Assembly (NCBI GenBank): GCA_964604135.1
Contig: CAZRXU010000011.1
Location: 1-42,490 of the forward strand
Source: Sabulitectum sp964604135
GTDB lineage: Bacteria > Fermentibacterota > Fermentibacteria > Fermentibacterales > JCC-6
Length of the DNA stretch: 42,490 bases
Reading direction: 5' to 3'
Position numbers and translations under genes: made by a program. The notes under the pieces were generated by a model. It saw only the letters and a program-made list of their open reading frames with translations, was not told the DNA's origin and searched no databases. Positions 1-7,183 of this stretch are shown one piece after another (the stretch's first letter is position 1; each line of letters begins with the position of its first letter).

Positions 1-230
1 TTTCTGTCTCGCAGGTAAGCCAGAAGACGCTTCCAGTCATGGAAGCACAGAGTGAAGAAACCGCCGACAGCGCCTGAGGTGGCAAGCCCGACAGGGCATC
101 CTGGCTGGCCGCAGAAAGGGCACACGGAAAACGCGGCATAAAGACCGGTAAAACCCAGCCACAGCCCGATGAACCTGAACAGGCTGCCGAAAGGAGACAG
201 CTTCAGTTCCGGTTTGTTTTCTTTTTCCAT
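1..230 (-). CDS. Small membrane protein with CPFCGQPGCPVG motif (partial)
   Basis: This gene reads leftward and runs off the window edge, so only about 76 N-terminal residues are visible. After a short charged start (MEKENKPELKLSPFG) there is a hydrophobic segment (FIGLWLGFTGLYAAFSV), then the cysteine-rich motif CPFCGQPGCPVG, then a second hydrophobic glycine-rich segment (GLATSGAVGGFFTLCF). The ATG at 228-230 is preceded by a modest SD (AGAGGC). The three clustered cysteines could bind metal or form disulfides, but I do not recognise the family. It was found by translating the minus strand; the visible part is open throughout. Confidence 0.6.
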   Translation of the reverse strand, partial: MEKENKPELKLSPFGSLFRFIGLWLGFTGLYAAFSVCPFCGQPGCPVGLATSGAVGGFFTLCFHDWKRLLAYLRDR

Positions 231-322
231 GTTGCCTCTGCAGTCAAATTAAGAGTTCCGCTACAGGCAATATAAATTCTGTGTCAACACTGCAGTTCAT
301 TGACGCAGTATGCACAGAACTA

Positions 323-793
323 TCAGGTAAGAGTTTTCTTCATTCGCTGAAACTCGTTGTCTTTGAGTTTGTCTAGTTTCCAGCCGTTCTTCTCGTAGAA
401 CCGAACAGCTCGGGAGTTCTTACGGTGAACAGTGAGATAGATTGCTTTGCAGTCGTTGTCTGCAGCCATTCGATTGATCCTGTCTGCAACAAGACCGGAC
501 GCCTCTGTTCCCCTTACCTCTGGAACCAGGTAGCAGAAATCAAGCCACGCATTTTCCGGATGCTTTTTCATGGGGAAAGCTGATACATAGCCAACCTGAC
601 GGTTGTTTAAAAGAAGCATTGAACAGAATTCTCGGTCCCGCGACTGTACAGTTCTCATAGCCTTGAAGTACTCTTCCCGTTCAAAAGAAACATCAACCTC
701 GATTCCAACTAACTGCTTGGTTTCCACAAGCCAGCCCAGAACCCGTTCAAGATCTCTGCTCTCTTCGAACGGTTCAAACCTGTAGGTGTTCAC
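323..793 (-). CDS. GNAT family N-acetyltransferase
   Basis: The 156-residue product has the size and layout of a GCN5-related N-acetyltransferase, which moves an acetyl group from acetyl-CoA to an amine. The central part (GYVSAF, then WLDFCYLVPEVRGTEASGLV) matches the beta4-alpha3 acetyl-CoA region, though the canonical R/Q-x-x-G-x-G/A loop is degenerate (RGTEAS). NSRAVRFYEKNGW near the C-terminus is the typical family ending. Translation starts at a GTG with an SD (AAAGGAG) lying in the end of purC, 6 bases upstream, so the two are probably co-transcribed. The substrate cannot be predicted, and the link to purine synthesis may only be one of shared transcription. Confidence 0.75.
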   Translation of the reverse strand: MNTYRFEPFEESRDLERVLGWLVETKQLVGIEVDVSFEREEYFKAMRTVQSRDREFCSMLLLNNRQVGYVSAFPMKKHPENAWLDFCYLVPEVRGTEASGLVADRINRMAADNDCKAIYLTVHRKNSRAVRFYEKNGWKLDKLKDNEFQRMKKTLT

Positions 794-799
794 TGTTGA

Positions 800-1762
800 T
801 CAGAGCTCCTTTACCGCACTAACAAGGTTTTGTGCAGGGTCGCCTTCAACCGGTTCGAACTCCTCACCTGTTATCATCTCAAACAGGGTTATGTACCTTG
901 AAGAAAGTTCTGTTACAAGGTCGGCCGGGGCCTGGGGAAGGGTTTCGTCTTTGTATGGGTCGCAGTTGTCGCGGAACCAAAGGCGCAGGAACTCTTTGTC
1001 GATGTTTTGGGGCTCAAGACCCTTTGAAAGCCGTTCCTCAAAGCTTTCTGCAAGCCAGTAACGGGAACTGTCCGGCGTGTGTATTTCATCGATAAGAACG
1101 ATGTTGCCGTTCTCATCCTTTCCCATCTCGTACTTTGTATCAACCAGTATAAGGCCTCTTTTAGCAGCAGTTTCAACACCGAACGCAAAAAGCTGTTTTG
1201 CTATCATCGATGCCTTGTCCCAGTCATTCTGTGACATCAGTCCTGAGGAAATAATTTCTTCAGGTGTGATCGACTGATCGTGTACATCGCTTTTTGTTGT
1301 AGGAGTTATCAGGGCTACAGGGAACTTCTGATTTTTCACCATTCCGTCGGGAAGCACATTTCCGCAGATGTTTCTGTCTCCTCTGTTGTAAAGGGTCCAG
1401 GCGCTTGTGCTGCTGCTTCCTGTAAGGTACCCCCTCATAACAAACTCAACAGGGAACACTTCCATCTTTTTACCCAGCGTGGCATTGGGGTGGGGAATGC
1501 TGATTACATGGTTTGGAACTATGTGTTCCGTCTGACGGAACCACCACGCACTTACTCTGTTCAAAACCTGCCCCTTGAAGGGAACTGATGCAAGAACACG
1601 GTCGAACGCGCTCTGTCTGTCGGTTGTTACAAGCAGAAGCCTGTTGCCAAGATCGTAGATATCCCGAACTTTGCCTCTTTTACAGCTGCCTATTCCAAGG
1701 TCTGCGGTTTCTGTAAGGCAGTTGTTCAGGTTTTGTTTGATTACGGCTTCCTTGTTCTTCAT
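800..1762 (-). CDS. purC: Phosphoribosylaminoimidazole-succinocarboxamide synthase
   Basis: PurC (SAICAR synthetase) joins CAIR and aspartate using ATP in de novo purine synthesis, in the cytosol. The 320-residue product begins its core with GKVRDIYDLGNRLLLVTTDR, has SAFDRVLASVPFKG, and carries both family signatures: LILVDTKYEMG and LIDEIHTPDSSRYW. At 320 residues it belongs to the longer, yeast Ade1-like type rather than the roughly 240-residue type common in bacteria. The ATG at 1760-1762 has a strong SD (GGAGG). It is transcribed divergently from cysC across a 114-base gap and is followed by the acetyltransferase gene. No other pur genes are in the window. Confidence 0.95.
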   Translation of the reverse strand: MKNKEAVIKQNLNNCLTETADLGIGSCKRGKVRDIYDLGNRLLLVTTDRQSAFDRVLASVPFKGQVLNRVSAWWFRQTEHIVPNHVISIPHPNATLGKKMEVFPVEFVMRGYLTGSSSTSAWTLYNRGDRNICGNVLPDGMVKNQKFPVALITPTTKSDVHDQSITPEEIISSGLMSQNDWDKASMIAKQLFAFGVETAAKRGLILVDTKYEMGKDENGNIVLIDEIHTPDSSRYWLAESFEERLSKGLEPQNIDKEFLRLWFRDNCDPYKDETLPQAPADLVTELSSRYITLFEMITGEEFEPVEGDPAQNLVSAVKEL

Positions 1763-1876
1763 TTTTCCTCCTGCAGCGGTTTTGATTATCTACTACGCTA
1801 AAATACGGAATTCACCACTGCGTTGACCAACATTTGTATATTTCCACCCCAATACTGAAAACAATAAGGAGAACCT

Positions 1877-2491
1877 ATGACCACACCGGCAGATAGAAAT
1901 CTTACATGGCACGACCACACAACTGGAAGAGAAGACATTGAAGAACTCAACAACCACAAAGGTGCTACTATCTGGCTTACCGGCCTCAGTGGTTCCGGGA
2001 AGTCAACGGTTGCCAACTATGTGTCAAGAATGCTTCATGCAAGAGGTATACGTACGGTAATCCTTGACGGGGATAATATTCGGCAGGGCTTGAACAGTGA
2101 TCTTGGGTTTTCTCCTGAAGACAGAACTGAAAACATCCGCAGAATTGGTGAGGTTTCCAGGCTGTTTACCAGTTTTGGGATAATTAACCTTGTTGCCTTT
2201 ATCAGCCCCTACACTGCAGACCGGAACAGGGCTAGAGAAATACAGAACAAAGGGGATTTTGTGGAAGTGTTTGTTGACGCTCCCCTGGCTGTGGCTGAAG
2301 AAAGAGATCCCAAAGGTCTTTACAAGAAAGCCAGAGCAGGAATCATTCCTTCCTTTACTGGAATCAGTGCTCCGTATGAAGCACCGGAGAGCCCTGAAGT
2401 TCACCTGCATACAGACCTGCAAACCCCTGAAGAATCCGCCGCTGAAGTAATCAGAGCTCTTGAAAAAATGGGCATTGTACCGGGAGAGTAA
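1877..2491 (+). CDS. cysC: Adenylyl-sulfate kinase
   Basis: APS kinase phosphorylates adenosine 5'-phosphosulfate to PAPS, the donor for sulfate assimilation or sulfation. The 204-residue product has a P-loop at residues 36-44 (GLSGSGKST), the LDGDNIR substrate motif, the conserved stretch around GFSPEDRTENIRR, and the FISPYTADR and FVDAPL segments of the family. The ATG is preceded by AAGGAG five bases away. Sulfate adenylyltransferase genes (cysDN or sat) are not in the window, so the kinase stands alone here. The downstream MFS gene starts 2 bases after the stop and takes its SD from the end of cysC, which indicates an operon. Confidence 0.93.
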   Translation: MTTPADRNLTWHDHTTGREDIEELNNHKGATIWLTGLSGSGKSTVANYVSRMLHARGIRTVILDGDNIRQGLNSDLGFSPEDRTENIRRIGEVSRLFTSFGIINLVAFISPYTADRNRAREIQNKGDFVEVFVDAPLAVAEERDPKGLYKKARAGIIPSFTGISAPYEAPESPEVHLHTDLQTPEESAAEVIRALEKMGIVPGE

Positions 2492-2493
2492 AC

Positions 2494-3768
2494 TTGTTTT
2501 TTAACAGAAGATCGGTACCACCTGATCTGGCGGATCGCTCGCTTTTTGCAATGTCTCTTACCGCCGACGAAAAGGGTGCATTCAAACTTCATCTGATAAG
2601 CCAGATACTGGGTGCTGTTGCTGTGGGTGTGATGATGAATCACGACTACATAGCAACCAACGGCCTTGGTGCAAGTGTTGTTCAAATTACCCTTCTGGCT
2701 ATGATATGGCCTGTTAGCAACCTGTTCAGCGTGGTAGTAAGCCACTTTGTAGACAGCAGCAACAAACATTCAACGGCTATTTTTGCGGGAGCAGTTTTAA
2801 GGTTGCCTATTGCCCTGATGTTCTTTTCCGGCAGTGTGAATTTCATGTTGATTCTGCTGTTTCTGTACTTCAGCAGCAACAGCCTGGTAATACCGGGGCA
2901 GAACGCTGTAATGCGCAGCAGGTACAAGAAGGGTCACAGGGGGCTGCTGTTCGGGTGGACAATGACAGCCCTCAACCTGTTTGCCCTTCCTGCTGCAATG
3001 GTTGTTGGTGCGCTGCTCGATGCAGACTTCTTGTACTACAGGTGGCTGTTTGTTGTTGAAGGTGTTATGGGCAGTGCACAAGCTGTTGTAATGGGCTTTA
3101 TGGCCAGAGGAATGAAAGACCCTGTGGCAGTTGCAGAGTCAAACCTTGGCGATTTCTTCAGAAGTATTGGTCAGGTTCTGAAAGGCGACAGGGAATTCCT
3201 CAAGTTTGAGGCATTTTTCATGATCTACGGTTTTGGTTTCATGACTGTTCAGCCGGCGATCCCTTTTTATTCACAGGAAGTTCTGGGTTTGTCTTACGAA
3301 CAGTATGCCCTGGCAAAAGGTGTTATCGGGCAGCTTGGCCTTCTGCTTCTGGCTCCGTTTCTGGGGGCAAAGATGGACAAGCTTCACCCATTTAAGTTTA
3401 CTGGGGTTGTGTGTTTCATTCTTGCTGGGTTTCCCCTCCTGCTTGTGGGAAGCAGCCTGTTCCCTTCGGTTGGCATACCGCTTTACTACGCTGCGTGGGC
3501 GGCATTCGCAATCGGTATTGCCGGCGTCGTTCTTTCATGGAACATGTCCAGTATGTTTTTCGCGCCTGAAGGAAGAACTGCTACCTATCAGGGGCTTCAT
3601 GTTACAGCAACTGCTATGAGGGGTTTCTTTGCTCCAGTGCTTGGCAGTGTTGTTATGAAGTATCTGGGTTTTACTGCAAATTTCCTGTTGTCTTTCCTTT
3701 TCTTCACAACCGCCAGTTTTCTGTTTCTTCTGCACTACAGAAAACGGCCTGAAGAGTCATATCCTTAA
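2494..3768 (+). CDS. MFS transporter
   Basis: The 424-residue product is a polytopic membrane protein with about 12 hydrophobic segments and a central cytoplasmic stretch (around residues 205-235), as in the major facilitator superfamily. The loop after helix 2 to 3 contains an RSRYKKGHRG-like basic segment, reminiscent of the MFS motif A region. Start choice: a TTG at 2494 has an excellent SD (GGGAGAG, within the last codons of cysC). The first ATG in frame (2551) lacks an SD and would remove the cytosolic N-terminus. The substrate is unknown; pairing with cysC would be consistent with a sulfur compound, but that is only inference from position. Confidence 0.8.
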   Translation: MFFNRRSVPPDLADRSLFAMSLTADEKGAFKLHLISQILGAVAVGVMMNHDYIATNGLGASVVQITLLAMIWPVSNLFSVVVSHFVDSSNKHSTAIFAGAVLRLPIALMFFSGSVNFMLILLFLYFSSNSLVIPGQNAVMRSRYKKGHRGLLFGWTMTALNLFALPAAMVVGALLDADFLYYRWLFVVEGVMGSAQAVVMGFMARGMKDPVAVAESNLGDFFRSIGQVLKGDREFLKFEAFFMIYGFGFMTVQPAIPFYSQEVLGLSYEQYALAKGVIGQLGLLLLAPFLGAKMDKLHPFKFTGVVCFILAGFPLLLVGSSLFPSVGIPLYYAAWAAFAIGIAGVVLSWNMSSMFFAPEGRTATYQGLHVTATAMRGFFAPVLGSVVMKYLGFTANFLLSFLFFTTASFLFLLHYRKRPEESYP

Positions 3769-3773
3769 AGAGA

Positions 3774-3803
3774 AGAAGACAGCCGCTGAAGTGGCCGCCT
3801 TCT
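3774..3803 (-). terminator. Hairpin between convergent genes, likely terminator for the 3823-4305 gene
   Basis: An 11-base stem (3774-3784 with 3793-3803) encloses an 8-base loop. Both imperfect positions form G-U pairs only when read from the minus strand, followed by a pyrimidine-rich tail (TCTCTTT). It lies between the stop codons of the converging MFS and envelope-protein genes. A second palindromic element sits next to it, with TCTAGA at 3801-3806 and 3822-3827 flanking GAAAC/GTTTG. Confidence 0.5.
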
Positions 3804-3822
3804 AGATGAAACAACTGTTTGT

Positions 3823-4305
3823 CTAGAAATTCAGCCCTACTGTAACACCAACCCACATATCGCTGAAGTCAACAAAGTGCAGCCTTACGCTGGCATCAAT
3901 GTCTGCTACAAATGGAACAGCAGGCACAATTCCGGCACCTATGTAGCCGCTGAACTGATTACTGGTGCTGTCACCTGCGGCAAAATCTTCTTTCTGCATA
4001 TCCATTTCAAGGCCGCCTGCGGCGTACATGGGGCCCATGTAGCTTCTGATACCTGCGGTTACAGGAATGATGTATCCGGAATAACCGGCAATCTCAACAT
4101 CGTGTTTAAGGGAAAGGTAGCCCACAGAACCTTCGGCAGCAATCATCGGAAGATGAATTACAACCTGACCGCCGAAGTACAGATTACCGGAATATACATC
4201 ACCGGCATCGCCTGTCGGTGACCAGTACCCAACCTGAGGACCGTACTCGACGATACCTGCAAAAGAAGCAGCTGCAAGAACTGTAACAACAATAAGAGCT
4301 TTCAT
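3823..4305 (-). CDS. Small secreted beta-barrel-like envelope protein, paralogue 1
   Basis: The 160-residue protein has a clear signal peptide (MKALIVVTVLAAASFA, cleavage near residue 17). It then shows alternating polar/hydrophobic glycine-rich strands: QVGYWSPTGDAGD, NLYFGGQVVIHLP, AAGGLEMDMQ, GYIGAGIVP. It ends in VGVTVGLNF, a C-terminal phenylalanine as in outer-membrane barrels. It aligns along its whole length with the product of the neighbouring 4381-4875 gene, so the two are tandem paralogues. The ATG has an SD (AAAGGG). A terminator lies between the two genes, so they are probably transcribed separately. I infer outer-membrane localisation; the function is unknown. Confidence 0.75.
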   Translation of the reverse strand: MKALIVVTVLAAASFAGIVEYGPQVGYWSPTGDAGDVYSGNLYFGGQVVIHLPMIAAEGSVGYLSLKHDVEIAGYSGYIIPVTAGIRSYMGPMYAAGGLEMDMQKEDFAAGDSTSNQFSGYIGAGIVPAVPFVADIDASVRLHFVDFSDMWVGVTVGLNF

Positions 4306-4332
4306 TGTGTACCCTTTCGTGTTTTTGCTGTG

Positions 4333-4364
4333 GAAAGAAAAAGGGTGACCATACGGCCACCCTT
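4333..4364 (-). terminator. Rho-independent terminator
   Basis: A 10-base stem (4341-4350 with 4355-4364) encloses the loop GTAT and contains one G-U pair when read on the minus strand. It is followed by a T-rich run (TTTTTCTTT). It lies directly downstream of the 4381-4875 gene and upstream of the start of its paralogue. Confidence 0.8.
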
Positions 4365-4380
4365 TATTGTTTCATCCGTG

Positions 4381-4875
4381 CTAGAAGTTCAGCCCGATTC
4401 CAAGACCGATCCACATATCGTCAAAGTCAACAAAGTGCGCTCTGACACTTACATCAACATCCGCCACATTGGGAAGAGGTGTGATAAGACCGCCACCGAT
4501 GTATCCGCCGAATTTACTGTCGGAATTCTCCTGGACAACGCCAAGAATCTCAACCTCTGTTTTTACCATATCGAGTTCGACACCGCCAGCCGCGTACAGC
4601 ATACCGGAGTAACCGCGAAGACCAAGGGTGATGGGAATTATTCTACCTGAGAAAGTTGCAATTTCAGGGTCGGTTTTGAGAGAAGTGTAGCCTATGGAGC
4701 CTTCAACGGCAAAAGTAGGCATGTGCGACAGGAACTGTCCGCCGAAGTAGAAGTTACCAGCATAAGCATCCCCGGCATCGCCTGTGGGAATCCAGTAGCC
4801 AATCTGAGGGCCGAATTCTGTTGAGCCTGCAAAGGCGAAAGCAGTAACCACTGCCAGAACGATAAGTGTTTTCAT
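4381..4875 (-). CDS. Small secreted beta-barrel-like envelope protein, paralogue 2
   Basis: The 164-residue protein has signal peptide MKTLIVLAVVTAFAFAG, then the same order of segments as its neighbour: FGPQIGYWIPTGDAGDAY, FYFGGQFLSH, EGSIGYTSLK, LYAAGGVELDM, FGGYIGGGL, VRAHFVDFDDMWIGLG. It ends in GIGLNF. The frame is open 13 codons further upstream, but the ATG at 4873-4875 is chosen because AGGAAGG precedes it at good spacing and it starts a proper signal peptide. It probably forms a small outer-membrane barrel; there is no evidence of ligand or partner. It is followed by a strong terminator. Confidence 0.78.
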   Translation of the reverse strand: MKTLIVLAVVTAFAFAGSTEFGPQIGYWIPTGDAGDAYAGNFYFGGQFLSHMPTFAVEGSIGYTSLKTDPEIATFSGRIIPITLGLRGYSGMLYAAGGVELDMVKTEVEILGVVQENSDSKFGGYIGGGLITPLPNVADVDVSVRAHFVDFDDMWIGLGIGLNF

Positions 4876-5147
4876 CGTAATCCTTCCTGTGTTGTAGTGT
4901 AACTTCACCCGCAATATGCAAAGACAGAGGAAAAATGACCAGTCTGGGCAATTGAGATCAGCTTCAATGAATGCACTCCAACCGCTGCAGCTTTGTTTCA
5001 GGGGTTGTTTTTCTTGAAAATGTATTTAGGTTTCGCCTGCTCTCCTTATTAGTGATTGATGTGTGCTTATACAGTTTCCTGTGTTGCAGGGTGATGCCCG
5101 AAATAAGCCCAATGAGGAATGAAGCGCTACGGAGAGGAGTGTTTATT

Positions 5148-5579
5148 GTGTGGTATCTGCACTTGATGATTGTGTGTCTGTTGCTTCAGGTAACAAATAC
5201 ATGTTACCAGTCACAGTATTACTATAAAAATAAAAATCGATTTGACTGTTCCGAACAGCAATTCAACGAAACAGATTCATCCGGAGTTTTCACCGGTACA
5301 GTAACTGAGTGGAACCAACAGTCATGGGAAAGAGCTTTGGAAGGATACAGTCTGCAGGCATACCTTTCAGTTTCCGACGAAAGTGGAACCATCGTACGCT
5401 TCATGATACTAACACCGGCCTGCCTGCACATGACAAAGAATGTACAGGTGAACAGGCTGGTTCCCGGAACCTGGGTCAGAGTTGTGTACCGAATGGAGGA
5501 AGCAACAGAGAACGGTGTTGTTAACAGCAGAGCTTACTATGCCGGAAGTCTTGAGTATCTGTATGGCATCAGTCAGTAA
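5148..5579 (+). CDS. Hypothetical secreted protein, possible OB-fold
   Basis: I do not recognise this 143-residue protein. The frame is open from 4971, but the GTG at 5148 has an ideal SD (AGGAG, 8 bases) and starts directly with a hydrophobic segment (WYLHLMIVCLLLQV), which fits a signal peptide or anchor. The mature part (FTGTVTEW ... SVSDESGTIVRFMIL ... LVPGTWVRVVYRM) alternates strands in a way that recalls small OB-fold barrels; this is a weak structural guess. It lies in a block of unrecognised small genes with AT-richer sequence than its surroundings. Confidence 0.5.
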   Translation: MWYLHLMIVCLLLQVTNTCYQSQYYYKNKNRFDCSEQQFNETDSSGVFTGTVTEWNQQSWERALEGYSLQAYLSVSDESGTIVRFMILTPACLHMTKNVQVNRLVPGTWVRVVYRMEEATENGVVNSRAYYAGSLEYLYGISQ

Positions 5580-5660
5580 CTGATTATCTTGTACCTGTTC
5601 AGTATTTAGACTCTTCTGAAGTGAAAATGAAGAGGCCAGCCGGATAAGAGAGAACTTCAT

Positions 5661-5840
5661 TTGCTTCTCATAGTACATGCCAATGCAGGATTATGGACAC
5701 TTATAGCGCTTCCTGCTTTCCATACAAGACTTGGAGAAGACTTCTATGCCGCAATCTGGGGAGTGTTTCTGTTCCTCCGGGGGGGCTTCTGGCATTATTA
5801 CTTCCTGCGGAATTGGGGAGAGTATACAATTAACTTCTGA
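5661..5840 (+). CDS. Putative 59-residue small membrane protein
   Basis: This short frame begins at a TTG with a purine-rich AAGAGAGAA upstream and ends at TGA 5838-5840. It encodes two hydrophobic segments (LLIVHANAGLWTLIALPAF and FYAAIWGVFLFL) joined by a short charged turn (HTRLGED), followed by an aromatic-rich tail (GGFWHYYFLRNWGEYTINF). The composition is that of a real small membrane protein rather than random sequence, and it occupies an otherwise empty 377-base gap. It could be a fragment of a longer ancestral gene; no family is recognised. Confidence 0.4.
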   Translation: MLLIVHANAGLWTLIALPAFHTRLGEDFYAAIWGVFLFLRGGFWHYYFLRNWGEYTINF

Positions 5841-5868
5841 ATGACTTTGACAGTGGTGTGTACTATTC

Positions 5869-5897
5869 TTGACTGCAAGTACTGAGATATGTATTCT
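5869..5897 (+). promoter_or_regulatory. Sigma70-like promoter for the 5957 gene
   Basis: TTGACT at 5869-5874 and TATTCT at 5892-5897 are separated by exactly 17 bases, about 60 bases upstream of the start codon. The match is to consensus only. Confidence 0.4.
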
Positions 5898-5956
5898 ATA
5901 ACGGTATGATAAGATGCCTTATAAAGTGTATTTAAAGACCTGCAGGGAGGAATAGT

Positions 5957-6487
5957 ATGGTGCTTGCTCCGTTAGCAAATAATATATGGGTTACTCTTAC
6001 ATTACTTCTTCCTGGTTTTTTTACTTTCGGTATATGGCGATTATTGTTGGTTCTAGAACCAAGTTCCAGGTTGGATACTGTTGCACTTAGTCAAATTGAC
6101 AGTTCCGCCATTGTTTGTACAAGCGTGATTATTGCCATTGCCCTGTTTCAGCAAATTGCAGGATTACTGATTGAATCTATTGGATGTTTAGTAACGGAGC
6201 ATACATCGAAGCATAAACGTACCCGGAGAAGGTTGCTTTTCTGTGGTCGTGCCAGTTTAAGGGATTCAGGAGCAAAGCATGATGCCGTTGCAAGAGTTGT
6301 GGCAAAGTTTTACCAGACACTCAATATCAGTATGGGTCTTCTGTTGCTATTAGCGTATTTTATTTACTATGACAGGCTTGAATTCAGTCATTGGATACCG
6401 ATCAGCATGGTGGTAGCATTTGTGCTTTCTGTTGTAGCTGTTTTTTACAGAATGAAATGTGCATACGGAGCTTTGAACTCATTATAA
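5957..6487 (+). CDS. Hypothetical membrane protein
   Basis: This 176-residue protein is not recognised. It has four hydrophobic segments: two near the N-terminus (ANNIWVTLTLLLPGFFTFGIW, containing an LPGF motif, and AIVCTSVIIAIALFQQIAGLL), then a basic cytosolic stretch (TSKHKRTRRR to about residue 115), then two more (MGLLLLLAYFIYY and PISMVVAFVLSVVAVFY). The ATG has a strong SD (GGGAGG, 6 bases) and a separate promoter candidate upstream. The gene is AT-richer than the neighbouring housekeeping genes and has no operon partner, suggesting an accessory or acquired gene. Confidence 0.6.
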   Translation: MVLAPLANNIWVTLTLLLPGFFTFGIWRLLLVLEPSSRLDTVALSQIDSSAIVCTSVIIAIALFQQIAGLLIESIGCLVTEHTSKHKRTRRRLLFCGRASLRDSGAKHDAVARVVAKFYQTLNISMGLLLLLAYFIYYDRLEFSHWIPISMVVAFVLSVVAVFYRMKCAYGALNSL

Positions 6488-6580
6488 AAAAATCAGTAAA
6501 AAACTGTTTCTGCATGCGATGTGTGGACTGTTTTCATACGGGAATCTTTGGAAAAATCATTATGCAGTACTGATTCAGAG

Positions 6581-7183
6581 CTATACGTGCCTTAAACAGG
6601 TCTGTAGTTCCGGGTTGTTGAAGCTGCCTTTGAACAGGAAGAAGTCTATCCCTGCAGCGCGTGCCGCAGGCTGGTCGGAGGTTGTGCTGTCTCCAATGAA
6701 CAGTGTTTCTTCAGGTTTTGCTTCCAGAGTTTTCATGGCCATGTGAAGAATCTCCGGGTCTGGTTTCGCAATGCCTGTGTCGTAGCTGAAAAAGCAGTGG
6801 GGGAAGAAGCGGACTATTCCAGCTTTCTTCATTCTGGGAAGCTGCACATCGCTGTGTCCGTTCGAGACCACAGCTAGTTTCACCTGTTTGTGAAGTTTCT
6901 CCAGTATCTGCAGTGCGCCTGTGATAAGTATGCCGTGTTGTGAGAGTTTGTTGAAGTAGTTGTTAAGAAACTCTTCCGGGTTTTTCTGAACACCGGCTTT
7001 GATAAATGCGGTTTTCATTTCAGGAGAGGCTGGCAAGGGAACTCCCCGGGATTCATAGCTTTGAACCTCCGGGGAGTTTACAAGTTTGAAATACTCTGCT
7101 CTGTTGCCTGTTGCTTTTTTCTGTGCCACACTGTAGTCAAGCAGGGTACCGTCCAGGTCAAACAGAACTGCCTTGTACTTCAT
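6581..7183 (-). CDS. HAD family hydrolase (YjjG-like nucleotidase/phosphatase)
   Basis: The 200-residue protein shows all haloacid dehalogenase motifs: nucleophile and general acid D9 and D11 (LFDLDGTLLDY), motif II VVSNGHS, the motif III lysine in IAKPDPEI, and the metal-binding IGDSTTSDQ. An alpha-helical cap lies between motifs I and II (about residues 15-95), as in the YjjG/phosphoglycolate phosphatase subgroup. It most likely dephosphorylates a small phosphate ester; the substrate is unknown. Its ATG overlaps the TGA of the urocanate hydratase gene (TGATG), which implies translational coupling. Confidence 0.85.
   Translation of the reverse strand: MKYKAVLFDLDGTLLDYSVAQKKATGNRAEYFKLVNSPEVQSYESRGVPLPASPEMKTAFIKAGVQKNPEEFLNNYFNKLSQHGILITGALQILEKLHKQVKLAVVSNGHSDVQLPRMKKAGIVRFFPHCFFSYDTGIAKPDPEILHMAMKTLEAKPEETLFIGDSTTSDQPAARAAGIDFFLFKGSFNNPELQTCLRHV

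Noticed and set aside
3801..3827. Palindrome with TCTAGA ends as a possible attachment site
   Set aside because: It overlaps a stop codon and has no integrase, second copy or target duplication near it.
4971..5147. 59 extra codons before the GTG at 5148
   Set aside because: The ATG at 4971 lacks an SD, and the segment would place the signal-like segment in the middle of the protein.
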